From assembly GCA_934045905.1 (NCBI GenBank), contig OW203762.1, positions 22,662,345-22,726,344 on the forward strand: a stretch of DNA of 64,000 nucleotides, read 5' to 3'. The stretch comes from Leuctra nigra. Taxonomy: Eukaryota > Arthropoda > Insecta > Plecoptera > Leuctridae. Positions 23,750 to 40,003 of this stretch are shown one piece after another. Made by a program: the position numbers and the translations under genes. The stretch's first letter is position 1; each line of letters begins with the position of its first letter. The notes under the pieces were generated by a model, which saw only the letters and a program-made list of their open reading frames with translations, did no database searches and was not told the DNA's origin.

Positions 23750-23790
23750 TTGCGTTTCTTGACTGGATCCAGACGAACACTCTAGTTTAC
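23750..23790 (+). pseudogene. Relic of a third clip protease copy (C-terminal tail)
   Basis: TTTCTTGACTGGATCCAGAC and the next bases encode FLDWIQTNTL, the C-terminus of the two proteases ([10 protein letters not shown] and [10 protein letters not shown]), but the stop is displaced and nothing upstream matches the catalytic domain. It starts right after the poly(A) region of protease 2, so it looks like a leftover from unequal exchange in the tandem array. Confidence 0.7.
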
Positions 23791-23799
23791 GCAATAAAT

Positions 23800-24681
23800 G
23801 TTTTTTTACATACCAATCACAAATCCTCTTACTTACAATAATTCCAACCAAACAGACAATAACAAAATGTACACTATTAACTGTCATGGTTTCTTCGCTC
23901 ATTGAACACATCACCCACTACAACGCATTTCATTTATGTATTTGGTATCCTCCCTGTAGTGGTAATGATCTTCAATTGAACATACATTATGCATTTTTGT
24001 TGCTGTTGATCAACTGCATAATGTTACTCTGATGTACTCAGTATACCTATAAGATCCACGGTGTTTTACATATTGATAACCATGAAAACTGTTTATTATT
24101 GAGACAAAAACAAGCATCAACATTTGTACTTAGCACTGCATTCAAGGTCAAGTTAAAGCTTGCACTGCCAACACTTCAGTTCAGTGTCCCTGAGAATGGC
24201 AAAGCTTCAAATCAAACTGACAACTACAGTACATTTGAATTCACTACGAGGCTCTGAACACCTGGCGCCCTTGAGTTACTCATCGAAATGATTAGATTAA
24301 TTAGTAATTACAGACCAGCAATTCACATACGTATGCAGACACAGGCATTCAGAATGTGTTCGTCAATGATACACGATTACTTAATTTTTAAACAATTATT
24401 AATTTCGTCTTAGAAATTATAGGTAGGTATACTAGTTTACAGAAAATGAGTGGATGAAAACGTTTGACAGAATTCCTAAACACATACAAAATGAAGAAAA
24501 CATTAAAACACAACACCAAACTTAATGGAATCAAAAAGAATCCCCCTTTAGATTTAAAACATAAGAGCTGACAAATCAACTGCAATAAAAACTATATCAA
24601 AATATTCCACATACCTAGAGTCAACTGGTACCATAGCTTATCTTGCTTTGAAAAAACAGTTCAAAAAGTACTACTGTTATT
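23800..24681. other. Intergenic, no gene seen
   Basis: AT-rich DNA between the protease array and a hAT element. ORFs here lack protein-like character and no repeat was recognised. Confidence 0.4.
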
Positions 24682-25648
24682 CAGTGGCGTGCACTCAATG
24701 GAAGCAAGGGAAGCATTGCTTCCCCTTCCTTTTCCATTCCAACAATATTAAAATATAATAATTATATGTATAATAATTTAATCTTTTTACAAAAATATTC
24801 ATCACTTAATACTACTTATAGAATTCTTATTACGAACACAAATGTCACCACTTTCGCTCTGATTTCAAAGTAAACGCGGTTTCTAAGACGGGAGGTGGGC
24901 AAGGCGCGTGCGCACGCATACACTTGCCTCGGCTCGGCAGTCGGCCGGCTCCAAGGGATTCACTTTTCGAATTGCTTCCAATCCCTCGCTCTATGTACGG
25001 GAGTTACGCATGCATTAGGTGATTTGCCTACAATCAAATATGTTAATCTGCAGCCACCTGAAAGTATTGTCAATAATAAAAACTTATTTTGCCATGATAA
25101 TAACATTATTTGCCGGTCTAAACACAAAGCATTTCTGTGTAAAATGCGTCTATTTCTGCAGGCGTATTCTAGCCAAGGGAAGCAAATCGGAGAGTTGCAT
25201 CCACAGTCCGAACGCAGCCGAACTACTCCCGAGTTGACACGATTGGAACGAACATGTGATCGGTCGGTGACAGTGCTCAAGAGCGGTTGAATTTCTAAAC
25301 TTGTAATACCTACAAAATATTGCAGTTTCGGATTCTCAGTTCAGTTTACGCATTTCTACAAAGTTTTTGTATATCTGTATTTGCCCTCGTATTTGCCTTC
25401 AAAAAACTAATGATTAAAATATAAAAAAATAGTCTGAAAATCCTCCTTTGACCATTTCTTAAATTCAAGTAATATTCCAAAAAGGTACTTTCAAAATCGT
25501 TTTTAACCATCTAAAATTAGTCAAATTTTAAAAAATTCCCTGCGGGGCTAAGCTGGGGGGCAAGCCCCCCAGACCCCCCTCTGGGTCTGGGCAAATTTCT
25601 TTCCTGGCAATTTGCTTCCCTCACTTCAAATGTCACGGCACGCCACTG
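24682..25648 (-). mobile_element. hAT element with decayed transposase remnant, 967 bp
   Basis: Ends CAGTGGCGTGC and GCACGCCACTG (right end has a one-base difference). The 8-bp target duplication CTGTTATT is exact (24674-24681 and 25649-25656). On the minus strand near 25090-25180 the frames read PWLEY and then, after a frame change, IDAFYTEMLCV. This resembles the WLEYS...DAFYC core of a TTF-type zinc finger at the N-terminus of hAT (ZMYM1-like) transposases, with cysteines lost. No intact ORF. A GC-rich foldback block (GGGGGGCAAGCCCCCC) lies at about 25555-25570. Confidence 0.85.
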
Positions 25649-25656
25649 CTGTTATT

Positions 25657-26480
25657 GCTACTAACTGAAGTGAAATGTATTTCTTCATGAATGTAGAATG
25701 TAGATTCATTAGTTGGTTACAAAGATAAAATCATAAAAAAAACTTTGAAAAGTGCCAACGTGAATAAACGACATGAGATTTAATTGTTAAAATGACTAAG
25801 TGAAAAAATAAATTTAAATAAACGATGTAATCAAATAGTTTTAAAAATGCTTAACCCACACTTGACCTTCTCAATCATAATTCACAAGCACAATCTCTCC
25901 GACAATCAAACACCAAGACATCATTCGGACACGACACACTTCATAAAATAATTCAAATATTTGCAACCACAACAAAATGAAAAGTTCATCTTAAAGGTTT
26001 ATAAAAAATCATAGCATGTTAACGTTTGTTTACTATGATGTGGAAAAGCATAATAACCAATAGTTACAGTGGTCAGATGAAGTTCTGCTTTCCCAATTAA
26101 TTTAAGGTAGGTACTGTATGAATATACGTCTAATTAGTTATTTCAATACGTAGTACGACAGGCTTTGGTATTTTTTCACGTTTTAAAATAAAAATGCTAA
26201 TTAGTATTTACCTGCAGGCTGTGACTTGCAATATGATCAAAGCTCTGGTAACTTATTCCCGCTGTTGCTCGCGTCCGCAACCGACCGCACGGGGTAGCGT
26301 AAGAAACACCAAACATTCAGTTGGAGAAGAAAACTAAATCTCCTTTCCCTGTTTCGGACATTGTAAAAAAACTAAGTATCTCTTTCTTCTGGGCCTTCTC
26401 GAGGAGGCCCTCGTCTCTCACGCTGCCCCGCGCGCTCACATGGGCGTCGCCTTGTCGCAGGCCCGACACTGGAACGAGTG
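25657..26480. other. 3' flank of the RING ligase gene
   Basis: Contains the 3' UTR of the minus-strand E3 ligase in its right part. Its poly(A) site was not located. The rest is AT-rich with no further gene seen. Confidence 0.4.
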
Positions 26481-31502
<5,022 letters not shown>

Positions 31503-31841
31503 TGCTGTAAAAGATAAACCAATGACGTCAATAAATTATACATCTACGACTACTTAGAATATCGAAAGTAGTAGTGTGGAGGCTAAGCCTCAAGGCAAGA
31601 GACATCAATAAAGCAAATCCTGGGTGACTTGCCTAAAATGTCAAATTATACCATACCCTCGATCAACAGAAATACTACATTATCGAACGTTTTATAGCGT
31701 AAAGTCGTAACGAAATCATTAAAAAACAGCACTTGAGTAAATTGCACTACAAACTCATTGCATTTAATTTCTTTAATAAAGTCAAGTCCCAAGGTTAATC
31801 CATTTTCGTAGAAAAATGTTGCAGGAACATACGAAACCAAA
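31503..31841. promoter_or_regulatory. Shared promoter region, RING ligase (-) and ALG13 (+)
   Basis: Only 339 bp separate the two start codons, which point away from each other. The minus-strand noncoding first exon must lie here or overlap ALG13. No TATA box is obvious, as expected for housekeeping bidirectional promoters. The region is defined by position only. Confidence 0.45.
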
Positions 31842-32886
31842 ATGGCGTCCGGGACTATATTTGCTACTGTCGGAACAACTAAATTTGACCTATTTATATC
31901 AACTCTGACAAGCCCTACAGTGTTACGCGTAAGTTACTAGACTGATAAAATATCATATAAACAATTTTCTAGTAAAATAAATGCCTTCTCTATGTGCACT
32001 CTCTACTTTAAAAAGATTTTTGTGGAGTTGGAAGACCCACCTTCTACTTGGCAAAAGTCACTTCTACAAACACTCTTTTCCACCTTATCAAACGCAAAGA
32101 CAACATTTTAATCAGTGTGGTAAAAACGCTATATATTCACTAGAAACAGCGAAAGTTCTTAAGCTGCTGTGAAAACTAAATAAACATGAATATTTAATTT
32201 TTAATAATAACTTATCACTGTCTAAAACACAACACGGAATGGAAAACAATTTCCACCGCCTTCTATGCATAGACTTCTTCACTTTCTAGTTTCTCTTCCT
32301 CCTCAAATCGACCATGGAACCAAGGTTCTTATATATTGCATGCGCGCGCACAAATACACTTTACCGCCATTATTTCAAAAGATTCAAAATAATTTAACAT
32401 GTTCATTGTTTCCAGCATATGGACATTTTATAAATTCATTGTTCTAAATTAACTTTTGTATTTTTGTTTCAGACAATAAAAGAAATCGGCTATAATAAAC
32501 TGATAATCCAAATTGGGAATGGTACTCTCAAATCCATCCCAGATGTTGTCGAAGGAGTTCAGATTGAAATATTTCGCTTCAAAGACTCTATAATTCAAAA
32601 CATCCAGGACGCTGATTTCGTGATAAGCCACGCAGGAGCTGGTAGTTGCCTGGAGGTTCTGGAAGCTGGAAAACCGCTGCTTGTCGTCATCAATGAAGAA
32701 CTGATGGACAATCACCAAATCGAATTAGCCGAAAAACTTCACGCAGACGGACATGTTTTCTACTGTACTTGCAAAGATCTTAATACGACTCTGTGTAACA
32801 TGAAACTCTCCACTCTGAAACCATTTACAAAAGGAAATCCAAATAAATTTGTAAATTTCTTAGAAACTTTATTTCAAATAAAATAA
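31842..32886 (+). CDS. ALG13: ALG13, UDP-GlcNAc transferase catalytic subunit
   Basis: Two exons, 31842-31928 and 32473-32886, join in phase 0 to give 166 residues, the usual size of short ALG13. The N-terminus (IFATVGTTKFDLF) carries the family's VGTT motif. The second exon has IGYNKLIIQIGNG and the nucleotide-sugar binding SHAGAGSCLE (about residues 85-94), then GKPLLVVINEELMDNHQ. Family knowledge: ALG13 binds the membrane protein ALG14 on the cytosolic face of the ER and adds the second GlcNAc to dolichol-linked oligosaccharide in N-glycosylation. The start codon is the first ATG and fits the conserved N-terminus. The intron is 544 bp. The gene converges on the minus-strand gene ending at 32947, 61 bp away. 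An AATAAA at 32877-32882 overlaps the last codons. Confidence 0.92.
32866..32886. terminator. Bidirectional poly(A) signal module
   Basis: TTTATT at 32868-32873 (AATAAA on the minus strand) is followed at once by AATAAA at 32877-32882 on the plus strand, inside the last codons of ALG13. It could serve both converging genes. Inferred from sequence only. Confidence 0.5.
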
Positions 32887-32946
32887 TGAAGAATGTCGCC
32901 ACGCAATGCGTTTTAATTATAATTCGGTGACTACTTCGGCATGATA

Positions 32947-33277
32947 TTATGCAGTTGTGATCACAGATAACGAAGATGATAACTTTGACATGGTACTCCT
33001 TGTATAGCCCTTGTAATATTCTAAAACTTTGCTTGCTTCATCGTTGAGATTTAGAGACATTGCGGCCTCGGATTGAACATACTCAACGTCGCCCAAATGT
33101 TTTGAACGTTCTTCACGATCTTCATCATCTCCTGACTTTACGGAGCTTGCTGACGGGATGAAATCTATCTTGTTTTCTCCTGATTTCTCTGTTTCCCAAG
33201 ATGAGCTGTTGTGTGGTGATCGTTGACTTCTCTCCCCCTCACCCGAAGAGAGTTCGTCATTTAGTTGAGAAGCCAAC
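32947..33277 (-). CDS. Last coding exon of an unidentified gene
   Basis: An open frame of 109 codons starts at an acceptor (TTGTCAACAG just before 33277) and ends at TAA at 32947. It enters with one base completing a split codon, so it is a terminal exon and not a whole gene. The peptide is Ser-, Glu- and Asp-rich (GEGERSQRSPHNSSSWETEK, SGDDEDREERSKHLGDVEY) and ends in a more ordered helix-like tail, NDEASKVLEYYKGYTRSTMS. Its regular codon content and clean splice site support it as real. I do not recognise the family. The upstream exons must lie at higher coordinates and were not found. Confidence 0.6.
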
Positions 33278-33492
33278 CTGTTGACAACAATTTAAACTTT
33301 TAGTAGGTATGTGAAAAGTGTGAGAAACAAACAAACAAAAATTACCAAACCAACTGAAACGTGATTTTCAAAAATAATTTTATAACTATTACCTACATAC
33401 TACATTATTTATGATTATGATTACTATTAGGTATCATTGCAACTTTCCTATTTCCAAATATACACTCTGGAATTATTGAATCATCATGTGCT

Positions 33493-33648
33493 GGACCCTT
33501 ACCTAATATCGCGAAATGGTAGGACGGTGCTAGTTAGCACGGTGCTACCCAAGGTGTGGTGCTACCTATCTTAATAACCCGTAGTAGCACCGACCTTGAA
33601 CTCAGCACCATCGTAACACCAACATTTCGCGATATTAGGTAAGGGTCC
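33493..33648. mobile_element. 156-bp TIR element flanked by 13-bp direct repeats
   Basis: Perfect 25-bp inverted ends start GGACCCTTACCTAATATCGC. Direct repeats ATCATCATGTGCT flank it (33480-33492 and 33651-33663, the right one offset by TG). A related 81-bp copy is at 62833-62913. Non-coding, with internal GGTGCTA repeats. Confidence 0.75.
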
Positions 33649-34504
33649 TGATCATCATGTGCTGTGAATTTGGTACCTACTTTTCGATATGTAGGTATAG
33701 TATAAATCTCTTTTGACAGCTATTTCAAAATTTTTGAAACGGCTTTAAAAAAAATATTAAAAAAAAAATTGGTAAATATTGGTAAAATGTTGGTAAATAT
33801 TTTACCGATTGGGCTGAAAATGTGTAAATCAATAATCATAAGATAATATTGGACTTGATCACCACACAAAATTTGAGCTTTATCGGAACATTTTCGACCA
33901 ATTATAGGATATTCTAAATTAAAACTCATTTGTCTACAAGAAGATGAGTACCTACCTAACTACAAACCTGCCTCCTTGTTCCTTGTATTAGCAAATAATG
34001 TTCTCTTATAATATTATAATATCTTGCTATTTAATAAAAAAAAATATGGCTTGAGAATAGTTTGAATTCAAAACCGAACACAACTCTAGGTGTTTCTGTT
34101 TCTCAAAAATTATTTTATTTTCTTATTTAGGTAATAACTCAGCAAACATTGTCGTTTTAGTAACAATTGCTTAGTTTTTTTAAGATTTTTTTTTGTAATT
34201 ATTATTATTTATTTAGGAGATTACAAAAGTAGGAAGAATTAAAGGATTTCATAGAAAGAATGGTTTATTTAAAATAATAAAATTAACGATTTATTTTTTA
34301 TTATTTTATTTTCACGACTTTGCAATCAGACGGGATAAAATATTGACACTAGAAAGCAGAGATTGCATCTTTCCTTGAACAAAACAATCTACCCTTTGAA
34401 GCATGTAGAGCATGTGAACACATTGTAACGTCCAGAAAGTACCTACCTATCAAATTAACGTGTTAGAATTCGTGGAAATAGTTTTCTCAACGAATACTGC
34501 AGTT

Positions 34505-34719
34505 AAGCCTGAATTACACGGTATAATTTCTTGAACAACTCTTGTGTCACATTCGCACTTTTCATACATTTTTGTGTTTACACGAAGCAACTTCTTGTCA
34601 CAGAACTTGAGTTCAACTTTTATATCATTTAGAACGTGTTCTAATTACTATCAAGAAATGTGACACAGAAGTGTGACACAGAAGTTGTTCAAGAAATTGT
34701 ACCATGTAAATCCGGCTTT
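34505..34719. repeat. Foldback MITE (AAGCC...GGCTT ends)
   Basis: The left end AAGCCTGAATTACACGGTAT and right end AAATTGTACCATGTAAATCC plus GGCTT are inverse-related and enclose inverted TTCTTGAACAACT blocks. A partial relative is at 17100-17226 (CAGAAGTTGTTCAAGAAATT). Confidence 0.6.
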
Positions 34720-34871
34720 AGAAAAGTCCCGTGAGTAATGTTAGAATCACATCCACTATCCAGATAAGGAAATTTCTCTCCAGCTCCTTCGACTATTGAC
34801 TGGCACTTTTTCGAGTGTATAATGCTACCTAAAAGGTTAGTTAGCCATAACTTTTACCACTACAATCACTT

Positions 34872-34989
34872 AGGCTGCATTTCACCAAAATTCTAAACCC
34901 TGGTTAGAGGCGATAAACCTGGTTTAGGGGCCTCTAAACCAGGTTTACCGCCTCTAACCCTGGTTTAGAATCTCGGTGAAATGCAGCCT
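34872..34989. repeat. 118-bp palindromic MITE
   Basis: The arms AGGCTGCATTTCACC and GGTGAAATGCAGCCT enclose repeated inverted AAACCTGGTTTA and TAAACCAGGTTTA motifs, so almost the whole element can fold on itself. Confidence 0.7.
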
Positions 34990-35991
34990 TATAGTATCGG
35001 TCGAATACCACAAGTTGAACTCTCATCAGTGGCGGACTGGCCCATCCCTGCATCATTTGGTGTCCGTCCCCTTCACATTTTAAGGTGGGCATTCACATCG
35101 CATTTTGGTGGACCTTTTTTAATGCTTCTGTGCCGGGAGAACGGTTGACAGGAGCACTCCAATTTTTTTTTCTCATGCTTATAACAGATTTGAGTTGTTG
35201 CTGGACATTTTGTTTTTTAAATTTTTGAACTGGAAAAGCGCATGAAAATTTTTGAAACTTTTAATTTTTTTGTCAACTTCAGGCTATCACAACTCACGTA
35301 ATTATTGTTATATCGTAAAAGTAAAATGTCCAGCAACAATGTGCATATATTGGTAACACATGCTGAAAATTTGAAATTAATCGGTCAATCGGCTTGCTGT
35401 TCAAACGGGAATTAAAAATGTACTAAAACCTTCAAATGATAATTTTCCAGCTCATTTTCTAGTCCACATTTGCAGCGAATATTTCCCCTCCTTCTTGTCA
35501 CGTACAAGACATTAATTTAACTGTCAACGCAGCGATAACACGACTGGAGAGTCGAGAGCGGATCAGTTTCACCCTGTGGGTAGAATGACGTCATTCATTG
35601 TGTTGATAAACACATGTGCTCTGCATCTTTCACTAACTCAAGGGAATAAATTTACTCGATGTGTCAATGCGAAGTCAATGCCCAATTAGAATTGCATTAA
35701 ATATATTCAATAATTATCAAAAATTAAATAAAATGAAATACAAATTATGGAATACCTACCCAAAAATATTTGAACAGTAATTAGCTTGCGCAACATGATT
35801 TGGAAATGTATTATTATATTCAGTTAGCTGGAGACACTTTATTGTTTCTATTGTGCCGATTGCAATGAATGTGGATGCTGTATACATTGATGAAATGCAC
35901 TGAATTTGCACCGATTGTTACATCTAAGGAGATGATTGCTAAAGAGCTCGACCGAACATCTCAATTTCTATAGTTTCTTTTTGTTAGAAGT

Positions 35992-36216
35992 GTAGGTACA
36001 CTCCCCCAAATAATAAACGGTACTTGGTACAAAACGTATTGGCTGCTGGGCCGGTTCCTTGGCAATCAATCCTTGTTGTTATCAATGAAATCAGAGCTCA
36101 CCTAAAAGAGTTAGATAATGCGTTAGCACTGACTTCATGAGATGATGCCATCAAACATTAATCAGTCAATTCATTTTCTTTCGAGTACCGTTTATTATTT
36201 GGGGGAGTGTACCTAC
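35992..36216. mobile_element. 225-bp TIR element
   Basis: Inverted ends of about 32 bp (GTAGGTACACTCCCCCAAAT and on; inverse at 36185-36216). It abuts the hAT MITE at 36237. No TSD was resolved. Confidence 0.6.
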
Positions 36217-36236
36217 TTCCTATTATACAAAGTGTA

Positions 36237-36633
36237 CATGGGCGTCCGCAGCATTTATGCCAGGTGGGGGCAGGGCAAGGAAATAATATTTTACGGGTTA
36301 AGGGGGGTGTGGGGGACGCGCCCCCCACCCTGCCCCGCAAGGCGTGTTTTGGATTTTGGACACTTTGAAATCAATTTTGAGACGTTATGATGTGTATTTT
36401 GTTGAAATATTCAATATTTTTAAATATTGCACTTTGGGGGGGGGGGGGGGGAATGTTCAAACCTGCCCCGCAGGGCAATTTTTGGTTTCTTGACACTTTG
36501 AAATCAATTTTCTTTAGTTTTTTTGGCTACAAAATGAGACTATACGTAAAACCCCAGAACATTTTAATGTTTTCCTGACATCCAGGGGGGGGGGGGCAAG
36601 CGCCCCCCTTGCCCCTCCCTGTGGACGCCCATG
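36237..36633. mobile_element. hAT-type MITE, 397 bp, with 8-bp TSD
   Basis: Ends CATGGGCGTCCGCAG and CTGTGGACGCCCATG. The 8-bp duplication AAAGTGTA is exact (36229-36236 and 36634-36641). Contains a run of about 15 G and a block of GC-rich palindromes (GGACGCGCCCCCCACCCTGC). Confidence 0.88.
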
Positions 36634-37402
36634 AAAGTGTATTTTCTTGCCTTTTTTGATATTAGTAACATTTTCATATCTCTGAACATGAACAATATTA
36701 TTCAATTATTCAATTATTCATAACAAAATGAAGATTGCAACTACATTTTTAGGCTTCGTTCGATTATTGTGAAAAAGCTTACGAATATTAAGTTCATAAG
36801 CAACAGTTTGCCTTCCTTCCAATGATCTGTAAGTTGACCGTTTGTAGTAATTCAATCGCTTGTAATTTAGAAGAGTCAATATCCTACAATAGCGCGGAAA
36901 GATATAAATCAGTATTTTCCATAGATATTTTGGGAAATATTTTATATTTACCCTGAATACTCGGTCTATTTGTCTTCAAATAATGATGTAAACATCATCA
37001 TAGTTGGGAATGGGATCAATTATTTACCTACTTATTTTTTGGTCCATGATTTGTAGCGAGATCTTCCAACCTACTCGATTAGTTTGAAGAAAAATGATGG
37101 ATGGATTTTACAAATTTTACTCCGATTGAGTTCAGAACAGTCAAAACTAACAATTATTGAAAGTATACATGTTTAGGATGTAGACAAACAAAAATTATTA
37201 TTGTGGGATGGTAGGATGACTAGTTTTGAAGTAATTGATACAGAAAAGAGGTTGCCATGACAACAAAGTCTTCACCATGGTAACACATTGTTGTGGTCTT
37301 AGAAAATGACATCACCAGGCAGTCCAAAATGTCATATTATATTTCAATGTGATATTACTTTTGATAATGCTTATATTGTTATTAGGTTGATACTATTCTA
37401 GC

Positions 37403-38082
37403 CAGTGGCGCCGACTACGTGGGTGCTCCGAGGTTCGATGACCCATAAAAATAATTTTAAGAAATCAAATCATCAAATTAAATTATTTATTTCCCACTTA
37501 AAATATGAATCGATTTATTAGTAATCTTTAGAATTCAGGGAGAATATAGTTTTTTCTATAATTGATACATAATTAATTTATAATTATGTTAATATTCCCT
37601 CTTTTTGATATATTTTTAATTTGGGTATTGTTATTAAATGTTGAAGTATTGACTACTGTTGTAATTTGAAAATGATAACTATTGATAACATTGTTGAAAC
37701 TGCACTCAAAACGCATAAAAAAATACTAAAATTAGGGATGATATACAAAAAACAGGGCTGTGCGCCCCGGACCTGCCTGCATGTCATCTTCCTCCCTTCA
37801 ACCACACAAAATTAATTGTAATACATTATTTTTCGGGCACTAAGTTCGTAGGAAGGTCACTCAAACAGTATGAACGCATAAAAAATAAAGTTTATAGCGT
37901 CCCAGAATCACTTATAATTTGTTTAAATTCTAAGTAACGCTCTTCGGGGCCTAGAACTGGGGTCTCTATGACCATCATCCGGATATAGCAGTCCCCCCCC
38001 CCCCCCCCCCCCCCCATGATCATGATGGAAAACCGTTCCTCTGTCGGGCACCCATTGGATTTTGCAAAAGTCGGCGCCCCTG
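37403..38082. mobile_element. hAT-type element, 680 bp, with 8-bp TSD
   Basis: Ends CAGTGGCGCCGACT and AGTCGGCGCCCCTG. The 8-bp duplication ATTCTAGC is exact (37395-37402 and 38083-38090). Carries a run of about 22 C near 37993 and GGGCTGTGCGCCCCGGACC, shared inverted with the MITE at 14104-14495. No transposase. Confidence 0.88.
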
Positions 38083-38346
38083 ATTCTAGCATTCATCTCA
38101 GACTAGGTAGTTTCAAATTGTGTAAAATGTCTCAGGATAGAATGCCATGGCAGGAATCGAGCCCTGGCCCCCCAGGTGGCTGTTTGAGTGGACTACAAGT
38201 ATACATTAACTGTCCAGGTGGGGTGACCACTCATTGACCTTACTTTGCGAGAAAACAATACATTTGAACTATGTTTTACTTTAAAATTAGGTACCGATCC
38301 TTTTATATTCTGATCTGATCACAAAATATTTCTGTCAAAACAGTAG

Positions 38347-38399
38347 TACCATAGACATTGAAGAGCTTTCGGCTTGGAGGCTATACAATGTCTATGGTA
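38347..38399. repeat. Small hairpin
   Basis: TACCATAGACATTG and its exact inverse CAATGTCTATGGTA are separated by 25 bp. Either a minimal foldback element or chance. Confidence 0.4.
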
Positions 38400-38694
38400 G
38401 CACCTAGTTCAAAAGAACAAAGCATCAGTTCGCTCGCTGCTGTCTGTAAATCTTTTTCAAACTCGATTTATTTGATTTATAAAGTTTCGTAGAAAAAAGC
38501 GGAAAAAAGGTAGATTCTTGTTGGTCTTTATAGGTTAGTGATGTTTGCGTAAAATTACATGCTACGCATTCTCTTTGTGAATTCAAATTGGGGAGATTAA
38601 TATTTATTTAAATACTAAATACCCATTGCTTTAAATACCCTTATAAAGTTCAAGAATTATTAAATAAAAGTATAAAATAATTACAATATTGTGA

Positions 38695-39084
38695 AATAAA
38701 TGGTTATAATTGCATTGAAAATCAATAACCAAATAAATAAACACATTCTCTAAGTATAAATAATAAATTATAGTCCAATAATAATGAACTATAATTATTA
38801 CGTCCATAATTATTAATGAAATGAACAATTACAACATTGTGAATACATTGAAAAACAATAAACAAGTGCAAACGCTCATATCCACCAAATGTTATCGCAT
38901 TCATTTTCTAGGAAGTAAACACGTCTGGAATGAATGAAATCTAATCTGGCTAGCCGTTAAAATTTATGACCTCCTCCAGCGTTTCACATGTCGCACTTGG
39001 GAGTGGGGGGTGATTTCGCACGCCAGCTATTTCAGCGAGCCTTTTAAGAAATAGGCCAAAGTCAAACGTGAATTCCCACCTTAA
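38695..39084. repeat. 390-bp dispersed repeat, copy A
   Basis: Highly similar to 51625-52003 over the full length, including GGAAGTAAACACGTCTGGAA and GTTAAAATTTATGACCTCCT. Ends at GTGAATTCCCACCTTA, directly before a foldback. Non-coding. Confidence 0.85.
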
Positions 39085-39096
39085 GAGTCTACGATA

Positions 39097-39457
39097 CTTG
39101 ATGAAATCCATGTTTTATGAAGCACAAAAAGGCGGCCCCTACTTTTTTCTAAACGGCTTTACCGATTGTCTTCAAAATTTCACATATTATAGATAAATAA
39201 TAAATCTGTGCCTCTAGTGCGCCAAAAGTGTTATTTTTTGTTTAGTATTTTCAGGGCAGAGGTGCCAAAAGGACCCGTATAATGCTCATATTGGCACCTC
39301 CTCAACACGAGTAAAAACACTTTTTTAAATTTTTTTGGAGCACTAGAGGCACAGATTTACTCTTTATCTCTGTGCTGTAAAAATTTGGAGACAATCTGTC
39401 AAGCCATGAAGAAAAAAGTAGGGGCCGCCTTTTTATGCTTTTGTGGGTTTCATCAGG
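39097..39457. repeat. Foldback element next to repeat copy A
   Basis: The left arm (AAAAAGGCGGCCCCTACTTT, CTGTGCCTCTAGTGC) and right arm (GCACTAGAGGCACAG, AAAGTAGGGGCCGCCTTTTT) are imperfect inverse copies. A second hairpin (GAGGTGCCAAAAGG...TTGGCACCTC) sits in the centre. Confidence 0.65.
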
Positions 39458-39958
39458 CTCTCAAGGTTTCATTATTTGAATTATTCTGAGTTTCTAATGC
39501 AGATGGGTATGTAACCCGCATCACACGATGGAATTTCGTAAATATCACGTACTATACTAAATATCAACAATTTCGACTGCGAGAAATGAGACGTGACGGA
39601 CGTGCTAATTGCTCCCAGATGTTTTCACTATTCACTGACTTGGATCTTGATTGTCATGCATCATTCAATGCTCAATTGATTCAAATCAATGCTTAGATGC
39701 ACATTTATTTTTAATTATTAATACATTATAATTAACGAATTAATTGATTATTTAATTAGTATTGTAAGGCTTTGGAGTATTATATTTTTTATGTACACAC
39801 TCAAAACCTTGCTTATTTATTAACTGTTTTGTTTAAAGCGCAAGTAAAAGACTTTTCATGCCCAGACGCGGCATTTTGCACGCCGTCGAGACGCCGAGCA
39901 GATATGTACCGCAGTTATTTAGTCTAAGTAGGTACCATTGAGTCTTATGGGAGCGAAC

Positions 39959-40003
39959 ACACGGGACGAGCAAAAGATGCGCGCGTCTTTTGATCGTCCC
40001 GTG
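39959..40003. repeat. GC-rich hairpin
   Basis: ACGGGACGAGCAAAAGA and its inverse, TCTTTTGATCGTCCCGT, flank GCGCGC. Short foldback, perhaps the core of a MITE. Confidence 0.4.

Noticed and set aside
38631..38904. Hydrophobic Tyr/Ile-rich ORFs on the minus strand
   Set aside because: They fall in AT-rich dispersed repeat copy A and are typical chance frames.
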